Shown here: positions 35,669 to 44,728 of the stretch, one piece after another
Layout: each line of letters opens with the position of its first letter
Position numbering within the stretch: the stretch's first letter is position 1
NCBI RefSeq assembly: GCF_001645125.1
Contig: NZ_LXKA01000198.1
Span: forward strand, 58,424 to 122,423
From: Paraburkholderia ginsengiterrae
Lineage (GTDB): Bacteria > Pseudomonadota > Gammaproteobacteria > Burkholderiales > Burkholderiaceae
Reading direction: 5' to 3'
DNA: 64,000 nt
Program-made: the position numbers and the translations under genes
Notes under the pieces: model-generated
Told to the model about the DNA's origin: nothing
Seen by the model: only the letters and a program-made list of their open reading frames with translations
The model's database searches: none

Positions 35669-37084
35669 GTGAATCATCCCGTGCCGCCGGCCCCGCTGCG
35701 CCGGCCGTTTCCCGCCGAGTTGCTGAACGCGCTGAAAGCTGTCTTCGCCGATCGCGTGTCCGTCTCCGAAGCCGTGCGCGCCCATCATGGCCGCGACGAA
35801 TCGCCGTTCGATCCCCAACTGCCTGACGCCGTCGTGTTCGCACGCACGACCGAAGAAGTGCAAGCCGCCGTCAAGCTGTGCGGCCAGTACGATGTGCCGG
35901 TCATCCCCTACGGCAACGGCTCGTCGCTCGAAGGGCATCTGCTGGCCGTGCAAGGCGGTGTGTCGATCGATCTGTCGGAAATGAATCGGGTCTTGTCGAT
36001 CAACGCCGAAGACCTGACCGTCACCGTCGAGCCAGGCATCTCGCGCAAGCAGCTGAACGAAGCGCTGCGCGACACCGGTCTGTTCTTCCCGATCGACCCG
36101 GGCGCGGATGCGAGCATCGGCGGCATGTCGGCCACGCGCGCCTCGGGCACCAACGCCGTGCGCTACGGCACCATGCGCGAGAACGTGCTGGGCCTGAGCG
36201 TGGTGCTGGCCGACGGCCGCGTGATCCGGACCGGCACGCGAGCCCGCAAGTCCTCCGCGGGTTACGACCTGACGCGCCTGTTCGTAGGCTCGGAAGGCAC
36301 GCTCGGCGTGATCACGGAAATCACCGTGCGCCTCTATCCACAACCCGAAGCGGTGTCCGCGGCGGTGTGCACGTTCCCGTCGATGGGCGACGCGGTGCGC
36401 GCGGTCATCGAAACGATCCAGATCGGCGTGCCGATCGCGCGGGTCGAATTCGTCGACTCGCTCGCGATCCGCTCGATCAATCGCCATTCGAACCTGACGC
36501 TGCGCGAAGCGCCCACACTGTTCTTCGAATTTCATGGCACCGAGGCCGGCGTGAAGGAACAGGCCGAACTGGTCCAGGAAATTGCCGCGCAGAATGCCGG
36601 CGAAGGCTTCGAATGGGCGACCCGGCCGGAAGACCGCAGCCGTCTGTGGAACGCGCGGCACAACGCCTACTTCGCCATGCTGCAACTGAAGCCCGGCTGC
36701 CGCGCCGTCACGACCGACGTATGCGTGCCGATATCGCGTCTCGCGGAATGCGTGGTGGAAACGGAACAGGACCTGAAGGAATCGCCGCTGCCCTGCCCGA
36801 TCGTCGGCCATGTCGGCGACGGCAACTTCCACGTCGCGATCCTGATCGACCCGGACAAACCGGAAGAGCTCGCCGAAGCCGAGCGCCTGAACCATCGCAT
36901 CGTGCAGCGCGCGCTGCGCATGGACGGGACCTGCACGGGCGAACATGGGGTCGGCCTGCACAAGATGGGCTTCATGCTCGAAGAACATGGCGAAGTCGCG
37001 GTCGATACAATGCGCTCGATCAAGCACGCGCTCGACCCGCGCAATCTGATGAACCCAGGCAAGATTTTTAACTGGGCGGCCTGA
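35669..37084 (+). CDS. FAD-linked oxidase, D-lactate dehydrogenase-like
   Basis: A 471-aa flavoprotein of the FAD-binding-4 / FAD-oxidase-C family, nearest to cytochrome-linked D-lactate dehydrogenases (LDHD/Dld type). The FAD-binding core is VPVIPYGNGSSLEGH and GGMSATRASGTNAVRYGTM. The substrate and metal region is VGHVGDGNFHVAIL and CTGEHGVGLHK. GTG 35669 follows AGGAG by 6 bp. It lies 111 bp before glcD on the same strand, giving two related 2-hydroxyacid oxidases in a row. Which hydroxyacid it uses cannot be fixed from sequence. Confidence 0.9.
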   Translation: MNHPVPPAPLRRPFPAELLNALKAVFADRVSVSEAVRAHHGRDESPFDPQLPDAVVFARTTEEVQAAVKLCGQYDVPVIPYGNGSSLEGHLLAVQGGVSIDLSEMNRVLSINAEDLTVTVEPGISRKQLNEALRDTGLFFPIDPGADASIGGMSATRASGTNAVRYGTMRENVLGLSVVLADGRVIRTGTRARKSSAGYDLTRLFVGSEGTLGVITEITVRLYPQPEAVSAAVCTFPSMGDAVRAVIETIQIGVPIARVEFVDSLAIRSINRHSNLTLREAPTLFFEFHGTEAGVKEQAELVQEIAAQNAGEGFEWATRPEDRSRLWNARHNAYFAMLQLKPGCRAVTTDVCVPISRLAECVVETEQDLKESPLPCPIVGHVGDGNFHVAILIDPDKPEELAEAERLNHRIVQRALRMDGTCTGEHGVGLHKMGFMLEEHGEVAVDTMRSIKHALDPRNLMNPGKIFNWAA

Positions 37085-37195
37085 GGCATCGCAGGCGCCG
37101 TCTGGCTTCTTCAGACGGCAGCCAGTGGCTGCGGCATGGCAGCCGGACCGGACTCGCAAGATACGATGGGTGAAAGACTCGAGGAGACAAGTCAA

Positions 37196-38689
37196 ATGAC
37201 CGCGCCCGCCGAACTGACGGCCGAAGTACTCGCCCAGCGCCAGCGCGAAGTCGTGCAGGCGCTGATGGCCGTATTGCCAACCCAATGCCTGCTGTATCGC
37301 GAAGAAGACACGGTCGCCTACGAATGCGACGGTCTCGCTGCCTACCGGCGCCTGCCGCTCGCCGTCGCGCTGCCGGAGACGGAATCGCAGGTCCAGCGCA
37401 TCGTGCAGATCTGCAATCGCCTCGACGTGCCGATCGTGCCGCGCGGCGCGGGCACCGGCCTGTCCGGCGGCGCCATGCCGATCCGTCACGGCGTGGTGGT
37501 GTCGCTCGCGCGCTTCAGGAAGATCGTCGAAGTCGACCCGTACGCGCGGACCGCCACGGTGCAACCAGGCGTGCGCAACCTGTCTATTTCCGAAGCCGCG
37601 GCGCCGTACGGCCTCTACTACGCACCGGACCCGTCGTCGCAGATTGCCTGCACGATCGGCGGCAACGTGTCGGAGAATTCCGGCGGCGTCCACTGCCTCA
37701 AATACGGTCTGACGGTGCACAACGTGCTGCGCGTGCGCGCCGTGACCATGGAAGGCGAGATTGTCGAGTTCGGCTCGCTCGCGCCCGACGCGCCTGGCCT
37801 CGACCTGCTCGCGGTGATGATCGGCAGCGAAGGCATGTTCGCGATCGTCACGGAAGTCACGGTCAAGCTGATCCCGAAACCGCAAACGGCGCAGGTCATC
37901 ATGGCCAGTTTCGACGACGTCGTGAAGGGCGGCGACGCGGTTGCCAGCATCATCGCGGCGGGCATCATCCCGGCGGGGCTGGAGATGATGGACAAACCGG
38001 CTACGCGCGCGGTCGAAGAATTCGTCAACGCCGGCTACGACACCGATGCTGCGGCCATCCTGCTATGCGAATCGGACGGCACGCCCGAAGAAGTCGCCGA
38101 TGAAATCGTGCGCATGACCGCGGTGCTGCGCGAACACGGCGCCTCGCGCATCCAGATTTCCCGCTCGGAGACCGAACGGCTGCGCTTCTGGTCCGGGCGC
38201 AAGAACGCGTTTCCGGCCGCCGGCCGCATTTCACCGGACTACTACTGCATGGACGGCACCGTGCCGCGCCGCAGTATCGGACCGCTGCTGGCGCGCATCG
38301 AGGCGATGGAAAAAACGTACAACCTGCGCTGCATCAACGTGTTCCATGCCGGCGACGGCAACATGCATCCGCTGATCCTGTTCAACGGCAACGATCAGGA
38401 AGAGTGGCACCGGGCCGAGGCATTCGGTTGCGACATCCTCGAAGCCTGCGTCGAACTGGGCGGCACGGTCACCGGCGAGCACGGCGTCGGCATCGAGAAG
38501 ATCAATTCGATGTGCGTGCAGTTCTCGCCCGAGGAGCGCGATGCGTTCCACGCGGTCAAGCGGGCTTTCGACGCACCCGGCCTGCTCAACCCGGACAAAG
38601 GCATTCCTACGCGAGCGCGCTGCGCCGAATACGGCAAGATGCACGTGCGCGGCGGTTTGCTGCCGCATCCCGAGTTGCCGCGGTTTTAA
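37196..38689 (+). CDS. glcD: Glycolate oxidase subunit GlcD
   Basis: A 497-aa FAD subunit of glycolate oxidase, which oxidises glycolate to glyoxylate and passes electrons to the respiratory chain. The FAD-binding motifs are PIVPRGAGTGLSGGAMP and CTIGGNVSENSGGVHC. The C-terminal cap has VFHAGDGNMHPLILF and TVTGEHGVGIEK. ATG 37196 follows GAGGAG; longer in-frame starts at 37136 and 37166 are less likely. It forms a set with glcE and glcF directly downstream. No glcC-type regulator is nearby. Confidence 0.95.
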   Translation: MTAPAELTAEVLAQRQREVVQALMAVLPTQCLLYREEDTVAYECDGLAAYRRLPLAVALPETESQVQRIVQICNRLDVPIVPRGAGTGLSGGAMPIRHGVVVSLARFRKIVEVDPYARTATVQPGVRNLSISEAAAPYGLYYAPDPSSQIACTIGGNVSENSGGVHCLKYGLTVHNVLRVRAVTMEGEIVEFGSLAPDAPGLDLLAVMIGSEGMFAIVTEVTVKLIPKPQTAQVIMASFDDVVKGGDAVASIIAAGIIPAGLEMMDKPATRAVEEFVNAGYDTDAAAILLCESDGTPEEVADEIVRMTAVLREHGASRIQISRSETERLRFWSGRKNAFPAAGRISPDYYCMDGTVPRRSIGPLLARIEAMEKTYNLRCINVFHAGDGNMHPLILFNGNDQEEWHRAEAFGCDILEACVELGGTVTGEHGVGIEKINSMCVQFSPEERDAFHAVKRAFDAPGLLNPDKGIPTRARCAEYGKMHVRGGLLPHPELPRF

Positions 38690-38823
38690 CGCATGCGCCG
38701 CGCAGAGCTTGCTCCGGCGGCGCTTCCCTGCTCCCACCCTGATTACCCGATGCGGGTCCGCTCCTGGTTGCCAGCGAGCCCCCGCCCGGTACAATCAGCC
38801 GAAACATAACGAAGCAGGGCACC

Positions 38824-39912
38824 ATGGAAGAGGACGACATCGTCGCCATGTGGTCGGAACGCGTGCGTTCGGCCAGCGCCGATGGACGCGCATTGCGCAT
38901 CCGGGGCGGAGGCACCAAAGACTGGTACGGTCAGACGCTGGAAGGTGAGATCCTCGACACGCGCGCTTATCGCGGCGTCATCGCCTACGACCCGGCGGAA
39001 CTGGTCATCACCGCGCGCGCGGGCACGCCTCTGCTCGAGATCGAGGCCGCGCTCGCCGAGCACGATCAGATGCTTGCTTTCGAGCCGCCGCACTTTGGGC
39101 CGCAGGCTACCTTCGGCGGCTGTATCGCGGCGGGAATAGCGGGTCCGCGGCGCCCGTCAGCCGGCGCGGCGCGCGACTTCGTGCTTGGCGCGGTCATCAT
39201 GAACGGCCAGGGGCAAAAGCTGCACTTCGGCGGCCAGGTGGTGAAGAACGTCGCCGGCTACGACGTCTCGCGTCTGATGGCCGGCTCGCTCGGCACCCTC
39301 GGGCTGATCCTCGAACTGTCGATCAAGGTGTTGCCGCTGCCGCAAGCCGAAGCCACGCTCAAATTCGACATGAACGGCACCGACGCGGTCCGCAAGCTCA
39401 ACGAATGGGGCGGCCGGCCGCTGCCGATCACGGCGAGTGCATGGCGTCACGGCACCCTGGCGGTGCGCCTCGCCGGCGCCGAATCCGCGGTCAAGTCAGC
39501 GAAAATGGCGCTCGGCGGCGAAGTAGTCGATGCGGTCGAAGCGGAACGCTTCTGGGCTGGCCTGCGCGAACAGACCGATTCGTTCTTCGCGGCCATTCCG
39601 CCCAAGGCCGCCCTGTGGCGCCTCGCGCTGCCTTCGATCACGGAACCGCTGCAACTGCCGGGCGCACAACTGATGGAATGGGGCGGCGGCCAGCGCTGGT
39701 GGATTACCGACACCGACGCGCAAACCGTGCGCATCAGCGCTCGGCAAGCCGGCGGCCATGCCACCATCTTCCGCGCCGGCCACGGCTACGACCGCAGCGC
39801 CGGTGTGTTCACGCCGCTTCCCGCGCCGCTGATGAAAATCCATCGCGGCCTGAAAACCGCATTCGACCCGGCCCGCATCTTCAATCGCGGCCGTATCTAC
39901 CCTGACTTCTGA
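38824..39912 (+). CDS. glcE: Glycolate oxidase FAD-binding subunit GlcE
   Basis: A 362-aa FAD-binding subunit. It has only the FAD-binding half (RIRGGGTKDWYG, ATFGGCIAAGIAGPRRPS, VVKNVAGYDVSRLMAGSLG) and a shortened C-terminal part, as expected for GlcE and unlike GlcD. It ends with AFDPARIFNRGRIYPDF. It starts 134 bp after glcD and ends 8 bp before glcF. The three subunits are probably made together as a membrane-associated complex. Confidence 0.95.
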   Translation: MEEDDIVAMWSERVRSASADGRALRIRGGGTKDWYGQTLEGEILDTRAYRGVIAYDPAELVITARAGTPLLEIEAALAEHDQMLAFEPPHFGPQATFGGCIAAGIAGPRRPSAGAARDFVLGAVIMNGQGQKLHFGGQVVKNVAGYDVSRLMAGSLGTLGLILELSIKVLPLPQAEATLKFDMNGTDAVRKLNEWGGRPLPITASAWRHGTLAVRLAGAESAVKSAKMALGGEVVDAVEAERFWAGLREQTDSFFAAIPPKAALWRLALPSITEPLQLPGAQLMEWGGGQRWWITDTDAQTVRISARQAGGHATIFRAGHGYDRSAGVFTPLPAPLMKIHRGLKTAFDPARIFNRGRIYPDF

Positions 39913-39920
39913 GCGACGCG

Positions 39921-41147
39921 ATGCAAACCAACCTCGCGGACTTCATTCGCAACACGCCCGACGGCGACGAAGCCGACAGCATTCTGCGCAAGTGCGTGCA
40001 CTGCGGCTTCTGCACGGCGACCTGCCCGACTTATCAATTGCTTGGCGACGAGCTGGACGGTCCACGCGGGCGGATCTATCTGATCAAGCAGATGGTCGAA
40101 GGCGCGCCGGTCACGCGCAGCACCCAGGTTCACCTCGACCGTTGCCTGACCTGCCGCAATTGCGAAACGACCTGCCCTTCGGGCGTGCAATACGGCCGGC
40201 TGGTGGAAATCGGCCGCAAGATCACCGAAGAAAAAGTCACGCGCCCGCTCAGCCAGCGGCTCATGCGGCGCATGCTCGCGAGCTTCGTGCCGAACAGCGC
40301 GCTCTTCACACCGACCATGCGGCTCGGCCAGCACTTCCGCCCGTTCCTGCCGAAGAAACTGCGCGACAAGGTGCCGGCGCGGCAGAAACCGCTCGAATGG
40401 CCGATCGCGAAACATCCGCGCAAGATGCTGATGCTGGCGGGCTGTGTGCAACCGTCGATGATGCCGAACGTCAACATCGCCACCGCCCGCGTGCTCGATG
40501 CACTCGGCGTGGAAACGGTGATCGCGCCGGACGCCGGCTGCTGCGGGGCGATCCGTCTGCATCTGGGCTACCACGACGACGCGCTCGACGACCTGCGCGC
40601 GAACATCGACGCATGGTGGCCGCATATCGAACAAGGTGTGGAAGCGATCGTGATGAACGCATCCGGCTGCGGCGCGACGGTCAAGGAGTACGCGCACTTG
40701 TTGCGCGACGATCCGGCGTATGCGGAGAAGGCCCGCCGCGTGGTGGAACTGACGCGCGACATCGCCGAAATCCTGCCGGAATTCGAGGAAGCACTGGTCT
40801 CGGCCACGCGCCGCCGCTCGGTTCACACCGTGGCTTTTCATCCGCCCTGCACCTTGCAGCATGGCCAGCAGGTGCGAGGCGCGGTCGAGCATCTGCTGAC
40901 CGCTCTCGGCGTCGAAGTGCGGCTGCCGGCCGACAGTCATCTGTGCTGCGGTTCGGCGGGCACCTACTCGCTGACGCAGCCGAGGCTGTCGTACGCGTTG
41001 CGCGATCAGAAGCTCGAGCAGTTGCAGGCTCAGGAGCCGCAGATCATCGTGTCGGCGAACGTCGGCTGCATCGCGCATCTGCAAAGCGGCACGTCGACGC
41101 CGGTCGCGCATTGGATCGAGTTGGTCGAGCACATGCTGTCCGTATAA
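39921..41147 (+). CDS. glcF: Glycolate oxidase iron-sulfur subunit GlcF
   Basis: A 408-aa subunit with two 4Fe-4S ferredoxin motifs, CVHCGFCTATCP and CLTCRNCETTCP, in the first 90 residues. Two cysteine-rich CCG domains follow: GCVQPSMMPN with GCCGAIRLHLG, and HPPCTLQHGQQ with CCGSAGTYSLTQP. It carries electrons from the flavin subunits to the quinone pool. It follows glcE by 8 bp. yggS begins 37 bp later and may share the transcript. Confidence 0.96.
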   Translation: MQTNLADFIRNTPDGDEADSILRKCVHCGFCTATCPTYQLLGDELDGPRGRIYLIKQMVEGAPVTRSTQVHLDRCLTCRNCETTCPSGVQYGRLVEIGRKITEEKVTRPLSQRLMRRMLASFVPNSALFTPTMRLGQHFRPFLPKKLRDKVPARQKPLEWPIAKHPRKMLMLAGCVQPSMMPNVNIATARVLDALGVETVIAPDAGCCGAIRLHLGYHDDALDDLRANIDAWWPHIEQGVEAIVMNASGCGATVKEYAHLLRDDPAYAEKARRVVELTRDIAEILPEFEEALVSATRRRSVHTVAFHPPCTLQHGQQVRGAVEHLLTALGVEVRLPADSHLCCGSAGTYSLTQPRLSYALRDQKLEQLQAQEPQIIVSANVGCIAHLQSGTSTPVAHWIELVEHMLSV

Positions 41148-41184
41148 TCCGCTCATCGACTTTCGCTGGATTTACGGTTCCGCC

Positions 41185-41883
41185 ATGCCCGATCTGATTC
41201 ACAACCTCGAAGCGGTGCAAGAGCGCATCGCGAAGGCCGCGCAGGCGGCTGGACGCGACGCAAGTTCGGTCCATCTGCTCGCGGTCTCGAAGACCTTTCC
41301 CGCCGAAGATGTGCGCGCCGCCCACGCCGCCGGCCAGCGCGCATTCGGCGAAAACTACGTGCAGGAAGCCATCGCCAAGATCGAAGCGCTCGCGGATCTG
41401 CGCGCCGCGCTCGACTGGCATTTCATCGGCCCGTTGCAATCGAACAAGACCCGGCCGGTCGCGGAGCGCTTCGACTGGGTGCACTCGGTCGATCGCCTGA
41501 AAATCGCGCAGCGGCTCTCGGAGCAGCGCCCGGAGAATCTGCCGCCGCTCAACGTGTGCCTGCAGGTCAATATCAGCGGCGAGGCGTCGAAAAGCGGCGC
41601 GAGCATTGCCGAAGCGGCGCAGGTCGCGCACGCCATCGCCGCTCTTCCCAAACTGAAACTGCGCGGCCTGATGGCGATTCCGGAGCCGGCCGGCGGCCTC
41701 GACGAGCAGCGCGTGCCGCATCGGCAGCTACGCGAGCTGTTCGAACGTCTGCGTGGCGATGGACTCGAACTCGACACGCTCTCCATGGGCATGTCGGCCG
41801 ACCTCGAAGCCGCTGTGCTCGAAGGCGCGACAATCGTGCGCATCGGCACCGCGATCTTCGGCGCGCGAGATTACTCCCACTGA
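41185..41883 (+). CDS. yggS: PLP homeostasis protein YggS
   Basis: A 232-aa PLP-binding protein (COG0325, human PLPBP-like) with an alanine-racemase-type barrel but no known catalysis; it buffers pyridoxal phosphate and affects amino acid pools. The PLP lysine is in LLAVSKTFPAEDV. FGENYVQEA, DWHFIGPLQSNKTRPV and LSMGMSADLEAAV are conserved. It precedes proC by 47 bp, a pairing found in very many bacteria. Confidence 0.95.
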   Translation: MPDLIHNLEAVQERIAKAAQAAGRDASSVHLLAVSKTFPAEDVRAAHAAGQRAFGENYVQEAIAKIEALADLRAALDWHFIGPLQSNKTRPVAERFDWVHSVDRLKIAQRLSEQRPENLPPLNVCLQVNISGEASKSGASIAEAAQVAHAIAALPKLKLRGLMAIPEPAGGLDEQRVPHRQLRELFERLRGDGLELDTLSMGMSADLEAAVLEGATIVRIGTAIFGARDYSH

Positions 41884-41930
41884 CCTCCCGGGCCCCTTCG
41901 GGTTCTCCACGGCACCTCATTCGGAACATC

Positions 41931-42746
41931 ATGAAAATTGCATTTATCGGTGGCGGCAACATGGCCGCCGCGTTGATCGGCGGCCTCATCAAGCGCGGTA
42001 TCGCCCCGGCTGATCTCTACGCGATCGATCCCAACGAAGACGCGCGCAAGCGCAACGAGCAGCAGTTCGGCATCAAGACCGGCGCCGCCGCGGACGCCGC
42101 GCTCGCCGGGTACGACGCCGTCGTGCTGGCGGTGAAACCGCAGATCCTGAAGAGCGTCGCCGAGGCTGTGGCGCCGCATCTGAATGCGTCGCAACTGGTG
42201 GTGAGCATCGTCGCGGGTATTCGCATGGGTGATATGTCGCGCTGGCTCAACGGTCACGGCCGCATCGTGCGGGTCATGCCAAATACGCCGGCGCTGATCG
42301 GCATGGGCGTGACCGGTCTCGTGGCAACCGCGAGCGTCGATGACTCCGGTCGCGCGCTCGCTTCGCAGGTACTCGGCGCGGTCGGCGAAACGGTCTGGTT
42401 CGATGATGAAGCAAAAATCGACGCCGTCACCGCGATCTCGGGCAGCGGGCCGGCCTACGTGTTTTATTTCATCGAGGCGTTGCAGGAAGCCGCGCGCCAG
42501 CTCGGCATGGACGAAGCGCAAGGCCGTGCGCTGGCGGTGGCGACCTTTACCGGTGCGGCGCAACTGGCCGCGAACTCCGGCGAGCCGCCAAGCCTGCTGC
42601 GTGAGCGAGTGACGTCGAAGGGCGGCACCACGGCGGCGGCTCTGGCGTCGTTCGAGGCGAGCGGCATCAAGGATGCAATCGTGCGCGGCGTACTCGCCGC
42701 TGACGCGCGCGCGCGGGAAATGGGCGACGAGTTCGGCCAGCTATAA
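41931..42746 (+). CDS. proC: Pyrroline-5-carboxylate reductase
   Basis: A 271-aa enzyme of proline synthesis that reduces P5C with NAD(P)H. The Rossmann motif is KIAFIGGGNMAAALIGGL. The C-terminal dimer and substrate region is AISGSGPAYVFYFIEAL and LRERVTSKGGTTAAAL. ATG 41931 is preferred; the long upstream open frame lies inside yggS in another phase. It converges with ubiA 40 bp downstream. Confidence 0.97.
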   Translation: MKIAFIGGGNMAAALIGGLIKRGIAPADLYAIDPNEDARKRNEQQFGIKTGAAADAALAGYDAVVLAVKPQILKSVAEAVAPHLNASQLVVSIVAGIRMGDMSRWLNGHGRIVRVMPNTPALIGMGVTGLVATASVDDSGRALASQVLGAVGETVWFDDEAKIDAVTAISGSGPAYVFYFIEALQEAARQLGMDEAQGRALAVATFTGAAQLAANSGEPPSLLRERVTSKGGTTAAALASFEASGIKDAIVRGVLAADARAREMGDEFGQL

Positions 42747-42786
42747 GCAATCAGCGATCAGCGGCGGGTACGCCGGCGCGGCGCGC

Positions 42787-43650
42787 TTAGAACGAAGCCG
42801 CCGCGTAATGCGCGGCGATACCGGCAAAGAGGGCGCCGCCCAGCCAGTTGTTATGCCGGAACGCCGCGAAGCACGGCATCCGCTCACGATTGCGGATCAG
42901 CGTGTAGTGATAGATCGCGCAACCCACGGCGGCCGCCCATCCCAGCCAGTACAGCACACCGAAACCGAGCATCACGCCGATGCCGACGTAAATTCCCAGC
43001 GTCACCGCATAGCAGATCATGATCGCGGCCACGTCGAAGCGGCCGAAGGTCAGCGCTGAGGTGCGGATGCCGATCTTGATATCGTCGTCGCGATCGACCA
43101 TTGCATACTCAGTGTCATACGCCACCGACCAGAACACGTTGGCGAGCAGCATCACCCATGCGAGCGTCGGCACGTGATCCTGAATTGCGGCAAACGCCAT
43201 GGGAATGCCAAAGCCGAACGCAATGCCCAGATAAGCCTGCGGAATCGCGAAGAACCGCTTGGTGAACGGATAGGAACCGGCAACGAACAGCGCCGCGACC
43301 GAAAGCTCCTTGGTCAGCGTATTCAGCGGCAGAATCAGCAGAAACGCCAGCAGCGACAAACCGGCCGCCAGCGCCACCGCTTCCCACGCCTTGATCTTGC
43401 CCGACGTGATCGGGCGATTCGCCGTGCGCTTGACGTAGCGGTCGAAATCGCGGTCCGCATAGTCGTTGATCGCACAGCCCGCCGAGCGCATCAGCACCGT
43501 GCCCACCGTGAAGATCACCAGCAGCGGCCACGAAGGATGACCGTTGGACGCGATCCACAGCGCGTTGAGCGTCGGCCACAGCAGCAGCAGACTGCCGATC
43601 GGCTTATCCATGCGCACGAGGCGCAGATACAGGGGAAGTCGGGCGAACAT
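42787..43650 (-). CDS. ubiA: 4-hydroxybenzoate polyprenyltransferase
   Basis: A 287-aa polytopic membrane enzyme attaching the polyprenyl tail to 4-hydroxybenzoate in ubiquinone synthesis. The first Asp-rich motif is [19 protein letters not shown], the second is [17 protein letters not shown]. About eight or nine hydrophobic segments are visible. The N-terminus ([20 protein letters not shown]) is typical. Start ATG 43650. It is read towards proC and lies downstream of the dps terminator. Confidence 0.96.
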   Translation of the reverse strand: MFARLPLYLRLVRMDKPIGSLLLLWPTLNALWIASNGHPSWPLLVIFTVGTVLMRSAGCAINDYADRDFDRYVKRTANRPITSGKIKAWEAVALAAGLSLLAFLLILPLNTLTKELSVAALFVAGSYPFTKRFFAIPQAYLGIAFGFGIPMAFAAIQDHVPTLAWVMLLANVFWSVAYDTEYAMVDRDDDIKIGIRTSALTFGRFDVAAIMICYAVTLGIYVGIGVMLGFGVLYWLGWAAAVGCAIYHYTLIRNRERMPCFAAFRHNNWLGGALFAGIAAHYAAASF

Positions 43651-43750
43651 GGGCGGATTCGGTGAAATTGCGAGGGCGGTGCCGCCATTTTACGGGATGC
43701 GGACGGCGGACCGCTTTCCGGTGGGCAGAGGCGAGAAAGCGGCGCCGCAA

Positions 43751-43784
43751 AAAACAAAACCTCCCAACAGGGAGGTTTTGTTTT
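43751..43784 (-). terminator. Intrinsic terminator after dps
   Basis: A perfect 15-bp stem, AAAACAAAACCTCCC / GGGAGGTTTTGTTTT, around a 4-nt loop. It has T-runs in both orientations; read on the minus strand it ends the dps transcript. Confidence 0.9.
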
Positions 43785-43836
43785 TATCGCAGTTCGACGC
43801 GGGAGCCGGAACGAAACTCCCTGTGTGCACCAATGC

Positions 43837-44325
43837 TCAAGCCAGCATCGAGCGCAGCATCCATGCGGTCTTTTCGTGCGTTTGCATGCGTTGCGTCAGC
43901 AGGTCGGCGGTCGGCTCGTCGTTGGCGGCTTCCGTTGCCGGGAAAATCGCGCGCGCGGTACGCACCACGGCTTCCTGACCTTCCACCAGCTGACGGATCA
44001 TGTCTTCCGCCGCCGGCACGCCGTCCGCTTCCGGAATCGACGAGAGCTTCGCGAAGTCCTTGTAAGTGCCCGGCGCATGCACGCCCAGCGCACGAATCCG
44101 TTCCGCGATCGAATCGACCGCCAGTGCCAGTTCGTTGTACTGCGTTTCGAACATCAGATGCAACGTGTTGAACATCGGACCCGTCACGTTCCAGTGAAAG
44201 TTGTGGGTCTTCAGATACAGCGTGTAGGTGTCGGCAAGCAGGCGCGACAGCCCTTCTGCAATCTTCTTGCGATCCTTGTCGCTGATCCCGATGTTGACGT
44301 GCTGTACTGCTTCTTTTTTGGCCAT
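43837..44325 (-). CDS. dps: Dps-family DNA-binding ferritin
   Basis: A 162-aa ferritin-like protein of the Dps/miniferritin family that stores iron using peroxide and protects DNA. The ferroxidase-site residues are in [10 protein letters not shown] (His) and [19 protein letters not shown] (Glu/Asp). The basic N-terminus ([11 protein letters not shown]) may bind DNA. ATG 44325 follows GGGAG; the longer open frame upstream is leader. It sits in the oxyR-katA stress block and ends with a strong terminator. Confidence 0.94.
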   Translation of the reverse strand: MAKKEAVQHVNIGISDKDRKKIAEGLSRLLADTYTLYLKTHNFHWNVTGPMFNTLHLMFETQYNELALAVDSIAERIRALGVHAPGTYKDFAKLSSIPEADGVPAAEDMIRQLVEGQEAVVRTARAIFPATEAANDEPTADLLTQRMQTHEKTAWMLRSMLA

Positions 44326-44478
44326 GATGACTCCCTTGAAGAGTGATACGAACCGATATGAAAAGCGGCGGTCTGCGTGTGGCAAACCCGACCCGTCGAG
44401 CGCCCGACAGTTTATCTTAGAACGCTGCTGCGCTCGTGCCACGGTGACCCCTTGCCGCATCCACGGCCTGCGCCGGGA

Positions 44479-44640
44479 TCAGCCGCCCACCGCGTGCTGC
44501 AGCGCCTGCGTGGCGATCACGGCGAACCCGCTCGCGAAGATGGCGAGGCCCATTGCCTTGCGCGCCATCCCCGCATATTGCTGACGTGCGATGCTTGCGG
44601 CGGGCGCTTCGCCGATGGTGGCCAACATCATCTGGATCAT
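44479..44640 (-). CDS. Small hydrophobic protein between katA and dps, 53 aa
   Basis: Not recognised. ATG 44640 is preceded by GAGGAG at good spacing, a strong ribosome-binding site. The product is 53 aa, with a hydrophobic C-terminal segment (GLAIFASGFAVIATQAL) that could span the membrane once. The N-terminal half is polar and starts MIQMMLATIGEAPAASIARQQ. It lies 153 bp before dps and 88 bp after katA on the same strand, so it may belong to the same stress-responsive transcript. Confidence 0.6.
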   Translation of the reverse strand: MIQMMLATIGEAPAASIARQQYAGMARKAMGLAIFASGFAVIATQALQHAVGG

Positions 44641-44728
44641 GATCGTGCTCCTCGATTCGTATCGGTAATTCTGGCGGGACGCCAATGCGCCCCGCCCTGC
44701 TGCAACGTTTTAACTGCCTGACTGCCGC

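Noticed and set aside
35567-37885. 772-codon minus-strand frame opposite the FAD oxidase and glcD
   Set aside because: Antisense shadow crossing a gene boundary; His/Arg-rich translation typical of reverse reading of GC-rich coding DNA.
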